Shown: positions 36,043 through 45,220 of the stretch, one piece after another | Layout of the letters: each line of letters opens with the position of its first letter | Position numbering within the stretch: position 1 is the stretch's first letter | Assembly (NCBI GenBank): GCA_016234595.1 | Contig: JACRBG010000043.1 | Coordinates: forward strand, 143,526 to 207,525 | DNA from: Chloroflexota bacterium | GTDB taxonomy: Bacteria > Chloroflexota > Anaerolineae > Aggregatilineales > J027 | Direction of reading: 5' to 3' | Length of the DNA: 64,000 bases | Position numbers and translations under genes: made by a program | The notes under the pieces: model-generated | What the model was told of the DNA's origin: nothing | Databases searched by the model: none | Seen by the model: the letters and a program-made list of their open reading frames with translations, nothing else

Positions 36043-36633
36043 ATGACCGACACGATTAAGTTGTATCATGTCTATTCGAAATTACCCGTGTATGAGATTA
36101 AAGGCATCCAATGCCATGATATTCATATCAGTTGGTTTGTCAAAGATCGGGTTGAACCCCCCGCCCCGTATGAGATTTTAATCAACCATTATGATCCGCA
36201 GGCGGGTCATGTCATCCATCCTCAAAACGCGGTCAAGGAACTCTTTACAATCGAAGAGGCCGATGCGTTTAGTGCCTATTTAACCCGCAGCAAAATTGAT
36301 GCCACTCCAATTATCAAAGCCGCTGAACTCCCGATTGAAATGAATCGGGCTGGCTTTTTGGAATTTGCGGTTGGCGAAGCATCTGGGTTTTATCGCGCTT
36401 CCGAAGAGGATGACTACGATTTACCGTTCACGGTCTGGGGCTATTTTGACGCTAAAGACCAATATGTGGGGGCGTGGAGCGAAAAAGTAACCAATCCGGA
36501 GATTGACCGTACCCAAAAAATGTTGGAACAAGCTATTGCGCTGGGATTACGCAAAAAAGCTAAACCTGAAGCGTTGCGAGCCATTGCCCAACAGCTTGTA
36601 GAAAAAGGCTATCACGTCACTATCGGCAAATAA
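36043..36633 (+). CDS. Hypothetical protein
   Basis: The 196-residue product has no family I recognise. It is soluble, with no signal peptide or membrane helix, and mixed alpha/beta pattern; the last ~45 residues are helical (ALRAIAQQLVEKGYHVTIGK). The ATG at 36043 is chosen because GGGAG lies 9 bases upstream. A TATAAT at 35988-35993 may be its -10 box. It stands alone between a minus-strand hydrolase gene and a minus-strand mutarotase-like gene. Confidence 0.7.
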   Translation: MTDTIKLYHVYSKLPVYEIKGIQCHDIHISWFVKDRVEPPAPYEILINHYDPQAGHVIHPQNAVKELFTIEEADAFSAYLTRSKIDATPIIKAAELPIEMNRAGFLEFAVGEASGFYRASEEDDYDLPFTVWGYFDAKDQYVGAWSEKVTNPEIDRTQKMLEQAIALGLRKKAKPEALRAIAQQLVEKGYHVTIGK

Positions 36634-36662
36634 ATAAAAAGGGCAGATTTATCACCTGCCCT
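36631..36662 (-). terminator. Terminator of the mutarotase-like/kinase operon
   Basis: On the minus strand AGGGCAG, a 9-base loop and CTGCCCT are followed by TTTTTATTTA. It lies just after the stop at 36676 and also overlaps the 3' end of the convergent hypothetical gene. Confidence 0.7.
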
Positions 36663-36675
36663 ACCTATTTAAGCC

Positions 36676-37593
36676 CTACTTGGTTTGATCTACTTTTGGC
36701 AAAATGTGCGCGATGACATCAGCATCATTCATTGGAGTAGGCACATCATGGAAAAGATGCCAATGTTCAGTGTGTTCAACCGTTGCGGCGGGCGCTAAAT
36801 TGACCAATGGGCCAAGTGTTTCAACTTCGAGCATATCCACATCGGTATAAGTTTCAACGTTACTGCCTAAATCGGGATATTCCGCCCCTGCCACTACATC
36901 AAAACGTTTGACCAAGAGGGTATTATTGCGGACATAGGCCAGCCAACCCTGTGGCACATAGGTGCCAACTTTTTGCGAATGGGGATTATTGGAATCGTGC
37001 CGCAACATAATATATTCCGACCCCCACGTCCAACGCGGGTCAGCCATATCCGTATAGGCCCACAGAGTCAAGTGACGGGTTGGCAACAAGTTGTCGGCAT
37101 GTGAGCCAGAGGGTGGCAACGGGATAATGATTTTTCCACCGGGGGCCGTCACGCTTAGAGCCCAAACCGCCAAATTGACAGACCACAGATTGGTATTACG
37201 CAGACGATGCGTCACTTGGACATGCGGTTGATCTGGCGACAGCGTTATATCTAATTCTTTTTGAATGCCTGTCGAGGTTTCAACAGGCTGAATAATACGG
37301 ACAAAGCTGGTGTGGTCTTCAATCTGGATAGGGCTGTTATCTGGGGCATAGGTACGGGGCCTTTCTTCTGGCGCGTGCCACAACCGATGCCCCCCATAAA
37401 TACGCCACTCGTTACCCCCTGTTTTACCAGCAAATTGGGCATATTCTTTCAGTAAATTTTCCTGACCGATGAACCCAAAGCGAATAATACGCGGCCCAAC
37501 ATCCCCCGTGACAATCAGCTCAATGTCGCGGTTCGCCAGCCGATAGCAATTCGGCCAACCTGCATACTGCACTTTTTCCAACCTTACACCCAT
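36676..37593 (-). CDS. Galactose mutarotase-like fold protein (DUF4380-like)
   Basis: The 305-residue product has the beta-sandwich pattern of the galactose mutarotase superfamily, with GPRIIRFGF and GGHRLWHAPEERPRTYAPDNSP near the N-terminus and IQKELDITLSPDQPHVQVTHRLRNTN in the middle, which match DUF4380-type proteins. Such proteins bind sugars; activity is unknown. It overlaps the upstream histidine kinase stop by 10 bases, so both are in one operon that ends at the terminator at 36631-36662. Confidence 0.65.
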   Translation of the reverse strand: MGVRLEKVQYAGWPNCYRLANRDIELIVTGDVGPRIIRFGFIGQENLLKEYAQFAGKTGGNEWRIYGGHRLWHAPEERPRTYAPDNSPIQIEDHTSFVRIIQPVETSTGIQKELDITLSPDQPHVQVTHRLRNTNLWSVNLAVWALSVTAPGGKIIIPLPPSGSHADNLLPTRHLTLWAYTDMADPRWTWGSEYIMLRHDSNNPHSQKVGTYVPQGWLAYVRNNTLLVKRFDVVAGAEYPDLGSNVETYTDVDMLEVETLGPLVNLAPAATVEHTEHWHLFHDVPTPMNDADVIAHILPKVDQTK

Positions 37594-38846
37594 CCTTTTG
37601 GCAAGCTAATGGTTAAAGTCGCGCCTTGATTTTGTCCGGCGCTTTCGGCCCATACACGACCACGGTGAGCTTCGAGGACGGCCCTTGCAATTGAAAGGCC
37701 AAGCCCCATCCCACCATGACGGCGGGTCATATGATCTTCGACTTGATAAAATGGCTTAAAGATATTCTCTAAATCCCGTTCTGGAATACCCACTCCGTCA
37801 TCCATGACACAAACCCATACTTCTTGCGGGCGGTCAATCACCTTGATTTGAATATGCCCATCTTGCGGCGTGAACTTGACGGCATTATTCACAATGTTGG
37901 TCAAAGCCATCAGCACCAACGCCCGATCTGCGTAAACCACTACATCGGGATCAGGCGGCTGAAGGATCAGCGTTTGGTCATTGGCCGAGGCCATTGCCAA
38001 AACATCGCCCCGTACCAACTGCAGCAGGCTTCCCAACGACACCTCATCGCGCTGCAACTCGGAATCGCCAATTTTTAGGAAGCGCAGATTGGTCATGTCT
38101 TCAATCAGGTTTCGCATCTTAAGGGCGCTGTTTAAGACCGCATCGGCATGGTCGCCTAATTCACCCTGCGCTTCTTCTTTAAGAAAACTAGCATAGCCCA
38201 GAATGACCCCTAAGGGGGTGCGGAGTTCATGTGAGGCAATTGCGATAAAGTCGTTCTTCAGTTTATCCAATTGGCTCAATTCGGCGTTGGCTTTTTGTAG
38301 CTGATCGACCAATTCTGCTTTTTCGAGAGCGATAGCCGCCTGTGCTGCCAAAATCTCTAAATAATTCTGATCATCAGGTTCCCAATGGTCGCCAATTTTA
38401 TTGACCGCCTCCAATGCCCCAATCACACGGTCTTTAATCCGCATGGGCACACCGAGGAGTGACCGGGTTTTGAAGCCGCTTTCGTCGTCCGTGTTACGAT
38501 AGTGGCGGGGGTCTTGGCTGACATCATTGAGCAGGATAGCCTGATTTTCTTTAATGATATTGCCCGCGATGCTGCCTTCTAGTGGAACTGGAATTCGCAC
38601 CAACGCATCGGCTTGGGCTGCCCCGGTTGGCATCGCCACAAAATGAAGCTCATTGGTATTACGATTCATCAAGATGACCGATGCGGATTCGGCATTGAGG
38701 ATTTCAGCGGTGGCATCCATCAATTGTGTTAAGATTTCCTCGGTAGAAAGGCTCGAATTTAAGATAAGGCTGACCTCAACCAAGCGGTTAAGGCTGCGTG
38801 TCGCTCTGGTTTGACGATCTTCGATGGATGGTGTCTGATTAGCCAT
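37584..38846 (-). CDS. GAF-domain sensor histidine kinase
   Basis: The product (420 residues from ATG 38846) has a GAF domain at about 20-180, a DHp helix with the phospho-acceptor H206 in SHELRTPLG, and an HATPase domain with N-box NIVNNAVKF, G1 DDGVGI and G2 GMGLGLS. There is no membrane helix, so it is a soluble kinase sensing a small ligand. A GTG at 38867 is an in-frame alternative. No response regulator is adjacent; the mutarotase-like gene overlaps its 3' end. Confidence 0.92.
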   Translation of the reverse strand: MANQTPSIEDRQTRATRSLNRLVEVSLILNSSLSTEEILTQLMDATAEILNAESASVILMNRNTNELHFVAMPTGAAQADALVRIPVPLEGSIAGNIIKENQAILLNDVSQDPRHYRNTDDESGFKTRSLLGVPMRIKDRVIGALEAVNKIGDHWEPDDQNYLEILAAQAAIALEKAELVDQLQKANAELSQLDKLKNDFIAIASHELRTPLGVILGYASFLKEEAQGELGDHADAVLNSALKMRNLIEDMTNLRFLKIGDSELQRDEVSLGSLLQLVRGDVLAMASANDQTLILQPPDPDVVVYADRALVLMALTNIVNNAVKFTPQDGHIQIKVIDRPQEVWVCVMDDGVGIPERDLENIFKPFYQVEDHMTRRHGGMGLGLSIARAVLEAHRGRVWAESAGQNQGATLTISLPKGWV

Positions 38847-39015
38847 GACTTTTTCCAGTAACTTCACTTATTGACGTGTGTTTCAGAAAACCCTGTCCCC
38901 CATCGCATAAATCTACTCAAATTCAGAAAATCGGGCAACTGACAACCCACTGATTTTGCTCAGAGTATAATTCTAATAAAGCATAACCTCCACCATTTGA
39001 TGAAAGACACTAACT

Positions 39016-39876
39016 ATGCCGTATCAAATTGTCGCTGCATCAGACGTGAATTTTGATGCCTACGTACAGGCTTTTAATGAAGCCTATGCGCATTATTTTG
39101 TGCATATCCAATTGACTCCCGCCAATTTAATGTCGCTGATTAAACGGGATGCGATTGATTTAACCTCTAGTGTTGCCACGCTTGATGAAACAGGGCGAGT
39201 CGTCGGGATGGCGATGTTGGCGATTCGGCCACCACGCAGTTGGGTGGGTGGGGTGGGGGTAGTGGAAGATCATCGCCAGCGGGGTCTGGCACGGAAAATG
39301 ATGGTAACTCTCATCGAGAATGCCCGCCAAAAAGGACTGGCTGGTGTTGAATTGGAAGTGATTACCCAAAACACCAAAGCCTATAACCTTTATTGTGATT
39401 TAGGCTTCGAGATACAGCGGCGCTTGCTGATCATGGAACGACCTGCCGGAGATGCTACCATCCCAGAAGGTTATCTTGTTCGGGAGTGTAGCCCGTTAGA
39501 AGCCTTAGCATATTTTGACAAGTTCCATGACACCCCTAACGCATGGCAGCGGAGTCTCCCGGCCCTACAATCGTTTGCCATCAATAATTTGGAGGGGTGG
39601 GCAATTGCACGGAGAGAAACCCCAGCCCACGTCGTAGGTTATGCTGTGGGTTGGCCCAATGAAAACCATATCCAGTGGATGGATATTGCCATTGATCCCC
39701 AAGCCAATCAGCGGTCAGAAATTGGCATAGCCCTGTTAGCGTCGCTGCACCATGAATTGCCCACTGCGACAGGGGGCATTGTCAATTTAGGTGAACATGA
39801 TGTCGCCGTTACCTCTTTTGAGGCTTTAGGTTATACCGAAGCTATGGCTCAATATGAAATGCGGCTAAAATTTTAG
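39016..39876 (+). CDS. GNAT-family acetyltransferase with two GNAT-like halves
   Basis: The 286-residue product has a first GNAT domain (about 1-145) with the acetyl-CoA loop VVEDHRQRGLARKMM and LYCDLGFE, and a second, weaker GNAT-like half (about 150-286) where IDPQANQRSEIGIALLASL could be the acetyl-CoA-binding part and SFEALGYTE the end. Substrate is unknown. It overlaps by 4 bases with the convergent FHA gene. A TATAAT at about 38967-38972 may be its -10 box. Confidence 0.82.
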   Translation: MPYQIVAASDVNFDAYVQAFNEAYAHYFVHIQLTPANLMSLIKRDAIDLTSSVATLDETGRVVGMAMLAIRPPRSWVGGVGVVEDHRQRGLARKMMVTLIENARQKGLAGVELEVITQNTKAYNLYCDLGFEIQRRLLIMERPAGDATIPEGYLVRECSPLEALAYFDKFHDTPNAWQRSLPALQSFAINNLEGWAIARRETPAHVVGYAVGWPNENHIQWMDIAIDPQANQRSEIGIALLASLHHELPTATGGIVNLGEHDVAVTSFEALGYTEAMAQYEMRLKF

Positions 39877-40343
39877 GGTGTTGGCTCATTGACAAAGCGC
39901 ATAATGATTTTTAGGCGGCCTAATTCGATTTCATCCCCATCTCGTAGGGGGTAAAGTCGGTCGGGTTCTATCGGGATTTGGTTCAACGACGACCCATTGG
40001 TGCTGCCTAAATCCTCTATATACAGTGCCCCTTCGCGCTTTATAATGGTGGCATGTTTTCTGGAAACGCCAGCAATTTGCCCACCAAACGGTGTTAAATC
40101 CAAATCTGGCATAAAATTGGCGATAACATCCGAACGCCCCACCAGTGTGGTGTCTTTGACTTCAAAACTTAGGGTTGTGACCGTCTTACCCGGCCCACCA
40201 AATTGAAGCAATAGATAGTGTGGTGCGGGGTCGAGTTGGGGATTGGTTAAACTAGGATGCAAGCCGGGTTCAGGAATCTCAACTGCGGACTTGTCGGATT
40301 TGCCGAGTAGCGATGTTTGGCGTTGACGGGGTTCAGAAGTCAC
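39873..40343 (-). CDS. FHA domain protein
   Basis: The 156-residue product has one forkhead-associated domain at about 60-150. The phosphothreonine-binding motifs are visible: LVGRSDV (Gly-Arg), GVSRKHATI (Ser-x-x-His) and LGSTNGSSLN (Asn-Gly). FHA proteins read Ser/Thr phosphorylation, yet no Ser/Thr kinase is in the window. The N-terminal ~50 residues are disordered and may carry the phosphosite or a binding peptide. Confidence 0.92.
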   Translation of the reverse strand: MTSEPRQRQTSLLGKSDKSAVEIPEPGLHPSLTNPQLDPAPHYLLLQFGGPGKTVTTLSFEVKDTTLVGRSDVIANFMPDLDLTPFGGQIAGVSRKHATIIKREGALYIEDLGSTNGSSLNQIPIEPDRLYPLRDGDEIELGRLKIIMRFVNEPTP

Positions 40344-40459
40344 GGCATTCTCTCCCTAAGCCTACAAACCATGCCTGATGATAATAGGTGCAGTCACAAG
40401 TGGTAAATTTTGGATAACAACCATTTCAACGAACATGATTCTAACTGTTTCTAAACTTT

Positions 40460-41638
40460 ATGCAAACATTAAAACAACTTCTTAAAAAATATAGGTGGGG
40501 GCTCGTAGGCCTTGTCCTTGTGCTGGGTGGCGTCTTTTTTGCCCTTAACCGAGATCATAACCAACAAGTAAAAGAGGAGCGCCAAACTACCCCCACTCTG
40601 TTGAGCCATGCCTTTGAGCCAGCCGCTTTGTTATCACAGGCGGCTATCTGGCATCCTGCCAATGACAATGCCTTGATCTATCAACCCTATGACACGGGAA
40701 CCGAGGCCATCCGCTATTTTTGGATGGAGGGTGTGCCGCGCCAATGGGATGCTTTTCCAATCAGCAGCCGTGACGACAGTGCCCATCTCGTTTGGCTGAA
40801 TACGGATGGCAAGCTCTGGTATAGTCAAATCAACCCCGATGGTAGCCGAAAGCTATTAGCCCTCAACCTTGCCCCCAATGAGGTACAGGCAATGGTCGCT
40901 ACACGGTCTCCCAATGGAAGTTTGGTCATTGCGTGGCAAAAGACAAACAACACATTAGGGGTCATTTTGATTGATGCATTAGGGCGAAAACTTGCTGAAC
41001 AAACCCTTGTACCCAACGCCACCCATTTTGATTTGACGGGCGATCCGGCAGGTGGGCTTTACCTTGTGTGGGCTACGACACCCCAAGCTGGGCAACGCAG
41101 GGTATCAGCTTTGCCATTCACCACCGACACAATTGGCACAATTGATGTAGACCAAGCCAGCTATTTTGATTTGCCGATTCCAGCTAGCGACTGGCTTGAT
41201 ACGGTGCGAATTTTGGTGGATGATGAATGGGTCTATCTGATTTGGGGAATTAACACGGCCACAAGTCCAGAGGTCACGACATTTGAGTTCAGGCCGCTTC
41301 TGAAAGCAGATATTCGCCCCCATGAGTTCCTGCCTAATTCAGTCCAAGCGCCACTTGTGTTATCCACGAGTGGCATACCAGTGCCATTACGTTGGGCTGG
41401 CCGAGTTCAAAATTGGGACGTGGCGGGTGCCCAGTTTGCATTGACAGCCTATTTTGATAACCAATGGACAGCCGTGTTGGTTAATTTTGCCAATGGTGCG
41501 TATACCGGATATGAAAATCTGTCTGATGTTCCTGCCAACGCCAGCCAACCCCGCATCATGATTACGAACGGGCAACAGGTAGTCGCATGGGTGCGCATTA
41601 ATTCCGACGGGCAGTTAATTCAGGAAATCCATCCCTAA
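40460..41638 (+). CDS. Membrane-anchored propeller-like protein
   Basis: The 392-residue product has one N-terminal hydrophobic helix (about 13-31: YRWGLVGLVLVLGGVFFAL) which may be an uncleaved anchor, then a beta-rich extracellular part with repeats such as AHLVWLNTDGKLWYSQINPDGS and LVIAWQKTNNTLGVILIDALG. This suggests a beta-propeller. No catalytic motif or lipobox is seen. It stands between the minus-strand FHA gene and the family 5 binding protein, which lies 94 bases downstream. Confidence 0.68.
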   Translation: MQTLKQLLKKYRWGLVGLVLVLGGVFFALNRDHNQQVKEERQTTPTLLSHAFEPAALLSQAAIWHPANDNALIYQPYDTGTEAIRYFWMEGVPRQWDAFPISSRDDSAHLVWLNTDGKLWYSQINPDGSRKLLALNLAPNEVQAMVATRSPNGSLVIAWQKTNNTLGVILIDALGRKLAEQTLVPNATHFDLTGDPAGGLYLVWATTPQAGQRRVSALPFTTDTIGTIDVDQASYFDLPIPASDWLDTVRILVDDEWVYLIWGINTATSPEVTTFEFRPLLKADIRPHEFLPNSVQAPLVLSTSGIPVPLRWAGRVQNWDVAGAQFALTAYFDNQWTAVLVNFANGAYTGYENLSDVPANASQPRIMITNGQQVVAWVRINSDGQLIQEIHP

Positions 41639-41732
41639 GACCGATTTGCGTAGGTTAAACACATAGCTTTTAACAAAAAGTGGCGATTATAATAGCCGAC
41701 TCGTGGCGTATAACCCTATTGATAAGAGGTAG

Positions 41733-43406
41733 ATGGTGATTAAGCGTGGTATTTTTATTATCCTAATGTGTATGGTCGCCGGGGCATCTTTATGGCCTGC
41801 CCGCGCCCAAGAAAGCAACAATTCTGTGGTCGTTGCGATGCAGCCACCAGTAGATTTGGAAGCAGCAACGATTTCTCGGTTTGACGAAAATAAGCGCGAT
41901 TTGCTGGAAAATTTATTCGTCGGCCTCACTCGTTTTAATGCTAGCAGCGGTCAAATTGAACCCTATTTGGCAAAAGCGTGGGCGGTGAGCGCCGATGGCC
42001 TGACATGGACATTCAATTTGCGCGACGACATTCAATGGGTCGAAGTACGCGGCGGTGAATCAAGTGTGGTACGTCCAGTGGTGGCAGGGGATGTCGTTTT
42101 TGCAATTCAACGGGCCTGTGACCCCAATCGCCCTTCACCCGTGACCAGTAATATGGCAATTATCGTGGGTTGTCGTGAAGTGGCGACGGCACTCAATAGC
42201 TGGGAAATTACCCAAGACGTGCTTGACCAACGCATCGGGGTTAAGGCTCTAGATGACCAGACAGTTGAGTTTAAGTTGCTATTCCCTGCGGCCTATTTCT
42301 TGACTCTGACGGCCCTGCCCGAATTTCGCCCCTTGCCAGCCGAACGAGCCATTGGCAACACCCCTTGGCCCTTAGGGACAGACATCCTAACCAGTGGGGC
42401 ATGGGTGGTCAAAGCGTGGGACGCCTCACAAATGAGTCTTGAAGCGAATCCGTTTTGGCCTTTGGAACGCACAGGTAATCTGGACAGCGTGACAGTTCGG
42501 TTTGATGTGGGACCGGATGTATTGGCAAGCCAATTTTCCAATGGAGATGTGGCGATTGCGCGGGCCGATGCACTTACCACAGCTTCGATTGGGGCTACCG
42601 ATGCATCATTGGTCAAAACCACTGAAGGCGAAACGCTGACCCTATTGGGGTTTAGTTTGGAGTATCCCGACCTAAACAATCCTCTGCTGCGGCGTGCCCT
42701 AGCTCTTGCCATTGACCATGACTATATCGCGCAGAATGTGGTAGTCGGGGATGCAAAATTTCTAGCCGCAACCCGTTTTACCCCGCGCAATGTTATTGCT
42801 GCCCCCAGTGCGCCCGGTGCAGGTTTTGACCCCGTTGCGGCCCAACAACTTTTGGCCGATTCTGGTCATGCTGGCTGTGCTTTTTCGCAGCGCCTCAGTG
42901 TCGCCGTCGAAAATGATGCGATTGCAACCTTGATTGCTCAATTAACCATTCAACAATGGCAAATTAATCTCGGTTGCCCCGACGGAACCTTTGAATTGGT
43001 GGTACTGACCCGCCAAGAAGTCGTCAATGATGCCCATGCTAATATTGATTTTAGCGACGAACAAACCCGCCATCCGATTTGGCTGATTACATGGAGCGCT
43101 GATTACCCCGACGCCAATGCGTGGACAGCCGATGCGTTACATTGTCAATTTGGTTACTTGCGTGTTGGACGGGCCTGCGATAACACCGATACACTCTTTG
43201 ACCAAGCGGGTCTGAACAGCGACATTCGTGCCCGGTTGGATGCTTATACCCGCGCCGAAACCGATCTTTTTGGGCCAAGCGGAAGTTTCCCGGTCATTCC
43301 CATTATCATGACTAGTCAAAGTCGTATCCAACAAAAATGGCTCAGTGGGGTCGCTAGTTATGGCCCATTCCAATTTGACCGTTGGGTTGCCAATCAGAGT
43401 GAGTAG
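41733..43406 (+). CDS. ABC transporter substrate-binding protein, family 5
   Basis: The 557-residue product is a periplasmic/exported oligopeptide-type binding protein (SBP family 5). Seen are a signal peptide (MVIKRGIFIILMCMVAGASLWPARA), NLFVGLTRF, AKAWAVSADGLTWTFNLRDDIQW near residue 72, and LRRALALAIDHDYIAQN near 322. These match peptide, nickel or opine-type binding proteins. The permease and ATPase genes that normally follow are absent, so the transporter partner is elsewhere or it acts as a sensor. A terminator follows. Confidence 0.9.
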   Translation: MVIKRGIFIILMCMVAGASLWPARAQESNNSVVVAMQPPVDLEAATISRFDENKRDLLENLFVGLTRFNASSGQIEPYLAKAWAVSADGLTWTFNLRDDIQWVEVRGGESSVVRPVVAGDVVFAIQRACDPNRPSPVTSNMAIIVGCREVATALNSWEITQDVLDQRIGVKALDDQTVEFKLLFPAAYFLTLTALPEFRPLPAERAIGNTPWPLGTDILTSGAWVVKAWDASQMSLEANPFWPLERTGNLDSVTVRFDVGPDVLASQFSNGDVAIARADALTTASIGATDASLVKTTEGETLTLLGFSLEYPDLNNPLLRRALALAIDHDYIAQNVVVGDAKFLAATRFTPRNVIAAPSAPGAGFDPVAAQQLLADSGHAGCAFSQRLSVAVENDAIATLIAQLTIQQWQINLGCPDGTFELVVLTRQEVVNDAHANIDFSDEQTRHPIWLITWSADYPDANAWTADALHCQFGYLRVGRACDNTDTLFDQAGLNSDIRARLDAYTRAETDLFGPSGSFPVIPIIMTSQSRIQQKWLSGVASYGPFQFDRWVANQSE

Positions 43407-43414
43407 TTTAGAGG

Positions 43415-43443
43415 AGGGGCATCGTATTAGGATGTCCCTTTTT
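43415..43443 (+). terminator. Rho-independent terminator after the family 5 binding protein
   Basis: AGGGGCATC (43415-43423) and GATGTCCCT (43431-43439) form a 9-bp stem with one G-U pair and a 7-base loop, followed by a T-run. Confidence 0.78.
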
Positions 43444-43455
43444 GATTGGTTCTAA

Positions 43456-43836
43456 TTAAACATCTTCTGAAATATCATAATCATCGTCACTAATTTCGTG
43501 ATAGGGATTATCCCCTTCACCCGGAATATCCTCACCGGAATCATCTTGCAATGGCACAGGTGGGGTTACAATATTGCCATCTGTGCTGGTAGTACGAATT
43601 GTTGGATGCATCCCAGTTGCACGTTTGGGACGATCCTGTGATTCTTTTTTCTTGGCAGGATCGAGGATTTCTGCCTCAACTAAATTCACTAATGAATAAC
43701 CTTTTGATAGTTGCCCGATTTCCCGGTCCGGTACAACAACATCCCCAAACTGCTGTGTCTTTTCACGATGCAGTGAAATGTCCTCACTAGACTCGGAGGA
43801 TTCGGGGGTCAGCAGATTGCTAAATGCTTCAGACAT
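43456..43836 (-). CDS. Hypothetical acidic protein
   Basis: The 126-residue product is very acidic and mostly disordered: Ser/Glu-rich at the N-terminus (SSESSEDIS), Lys/Arg-rich in the middle (AKKKESQDRPKR) and Asp/Glu-rich at the end (ISDDDYDISEDV). No family is recognised. A purine-rich CAGGGGG lies upstream of the ATG. A Thr/Ser-rich stretch could be a phosphorylation target for FHA readers, but this is speculation. The 238 bases upstream to cbpA hold no convincing gene. Confidence 0.55.
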   Translation of the reverse strand: MSEAFSNLLTPESSESSEDISLHREKTQQFGDVVVPDREIGQLSKGYSLVNLVEAEILDPAKKKESQDRPKRATGMHPTIRTTSTDGNIVTPPVPLQDDSGEDIPGEGDNPYHEISDDDYDISEDV

Positions 43837-44008
43837 ACCATGCCCCCTGAGACATATTCATAATGTGCAACAGTCCACTTTGCTCTACCGATAAAAATGA
43901 CTGTGCAGATGAGTGTACCACCTTTACGCTAATATGCCCAAACTTTTTTACTTCAAATTGGTGAGATTCGACTTGCTTGTTATAGCAAGCCCATATCCAA
44001 GCCATAAA

Positions 44009-44047
44009 CAAAAAAGGATATGCCCTTGTTAACGGGGTATATCCTTT
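44009..44047 (-). terminator. Strong terminator after cbpA
   Basis: A 13-bp stem (44013-44025 with 44035-44047, one G-U pair) is followed on the minus strand by TTTTTT. It lies 28 bases past the cbpA stop. The flanking A- and T-runs could let it work on both strands. Confidence 0.85.
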
Positions 44048-44074
44048 AATCTATGTGTTAACCAATGATTTACT

Positions 44075-45025
44075 TTAGGGACGCATTTGTCGGAGCACCT
44101 CAAATTGATGGCGTTCTTCGTCCGACAACCGCTCAGGCAAACGGACATTCGCCGTAGCATATAAATCGCCCGATTCAGAAGGGTTTTTCAATTTGGGCAT
44201 TCCTTTGCCACGCAACCGGAAACGTCGGCCATTTTGCGTTTCAGCCGGGATATTCAAATTCACCGGGCCATCTAGGGTTGGCACGCTGGTGACTCCACCT
44301 AAAATGGCTGTATAGAGAGGGAGCTCAAATTCGGTATATAAATCATCCCCTCGCTGTTCAAAACGCTCATCGGGTAAAATCTCCACCACAAGATAGAGGT
44401 CGCCCTTATCTGCGCCATTCCATCCCGGCTGACCCATGCCAGCCAGACGGATTTTTGAGCCTGTTTTGACCCCGGCTGGAATTTTGACCTGTTGGGTTTG
44501 ACCATCTTTAGAAATCTGGCGGGTCGTGCCGTGATAGGCCTCACTCAAACCAATTTGAAGCGGCTGTTGAACATCTTGCCCACGCCGTGGTTGACGGCTA
44601 CGTTGACCCGTATTCGCTGTGCTACCGCCAAACAGGGTTTCAAAAAAGTCAGAGAAGCCACCATTGCCACCAAATCCGCCAAAGATGCCTTCTAGGTCAT
44701 CCACATTGGTATAGGTGGTATAGCCACCGGGGGCACCACCGCCACCCCGTGACCATGCGTTCCAATCGAAGCCGCCCGCGCCGCCACCTGCCTGTTGGTG
44801 ACGCTCCCATTCCCGCCCAAAGCGATCATACTTGGCGCGTTTTTCGGCATCCCCCAAAACCTGATAGGCCTCGTTGATCTCTTTGATTTTCTCGTCGGCA
44901 TCTTTGTTGTTGGGGTTAGCATCTGGGTGATACTGGCGTGCCAAACGGCGATAGGCTTTTTTAATTTCTTTTTCGTCGGCGGTGCGCGACACCCCCAAAA
45001 TCTGATAATAATCTTTGTAATCCAC
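44075..45025 (-). CDS. cbpA: DnaJ-family co-chaperone, CbpA type
   Basis: The 316-residue product has a J domain with H33-P34-D35 (residues 1-66), a Gly/Phe-rich region (about 78-130) and the two C-terminal beta domains (about 150-305), but no zinc-finger repeats. That is class B DnaJ, as in CbpA. It stimulates DnaK to fold proteins. DnaK and GrpE are not in the window. It lies near hrcA and trxA, both stress genes, but on its own transcript with a terminator. No CIRCE element is seen upstream. Confidence 0.93.
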   Translation of the reverse strand: MDYKDYYQILGVSRTADEKEIKKAYRRLARQYHPDANPNNKDADEKIKEINEAYQVLGDAEKRAKYDRFGREWERHQQAGGGAGGFDWNAWSRGGGGAPGGYTTYTNVDDLEGIFGGFGGNGGFSDFFETLFGGSTANTGQRSRQPRRGQDVQQPLQIGLSEAYHGTTRQISKDGQTQQVKIPAGVKTGSKIRLAGMGQPGWNGADKGDLYLVVEILPDERFEQRGDDLYTEFELPLYTAILGGVTSVPTLDGPVNLNIPAETQNGRRFRLRGKGMPKLKNPSESGDLYATANVRLPERLSDEERHQFEVLRQMRP

Positions 45026-45154
45026 CGTCTGTCCCCTGCTTCTACTACAAACTTCCTTGTTGCTTCAGAATAAGTGCTAGCCTAGAGATTAACATAGGAG
45101 TGTTAGAGCAATGCTAGAACAATAAATGGAAATCTGTTAGAAATTGGTGGGTCT

Positions 45155-45191
45155 AAATAAAAATGCCGCCTCCAAGGAGGGAAACGGCATT
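45155..45191 (-). terminator. Terminator after trxA
   Basis: On the minus strand AATGCCG (45191-45185) pairs with CGGCATT (45168-45162), with an inner CCTCC/GGAGG stem, followed by TTTTATTT. Confidence 0.78.
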
Positions 45192-45220
45192 GGTAAATTC
45201 GCAGAGTGGAACGGTGGGGT

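Noticed and set aside
43829..44011. 60-residue minus-strand open frame upstream of the acidic protein
   Set aside because: It starts at the base of the cbpA terminator, has no clear ribosome-binding site and no recognisable sequence.
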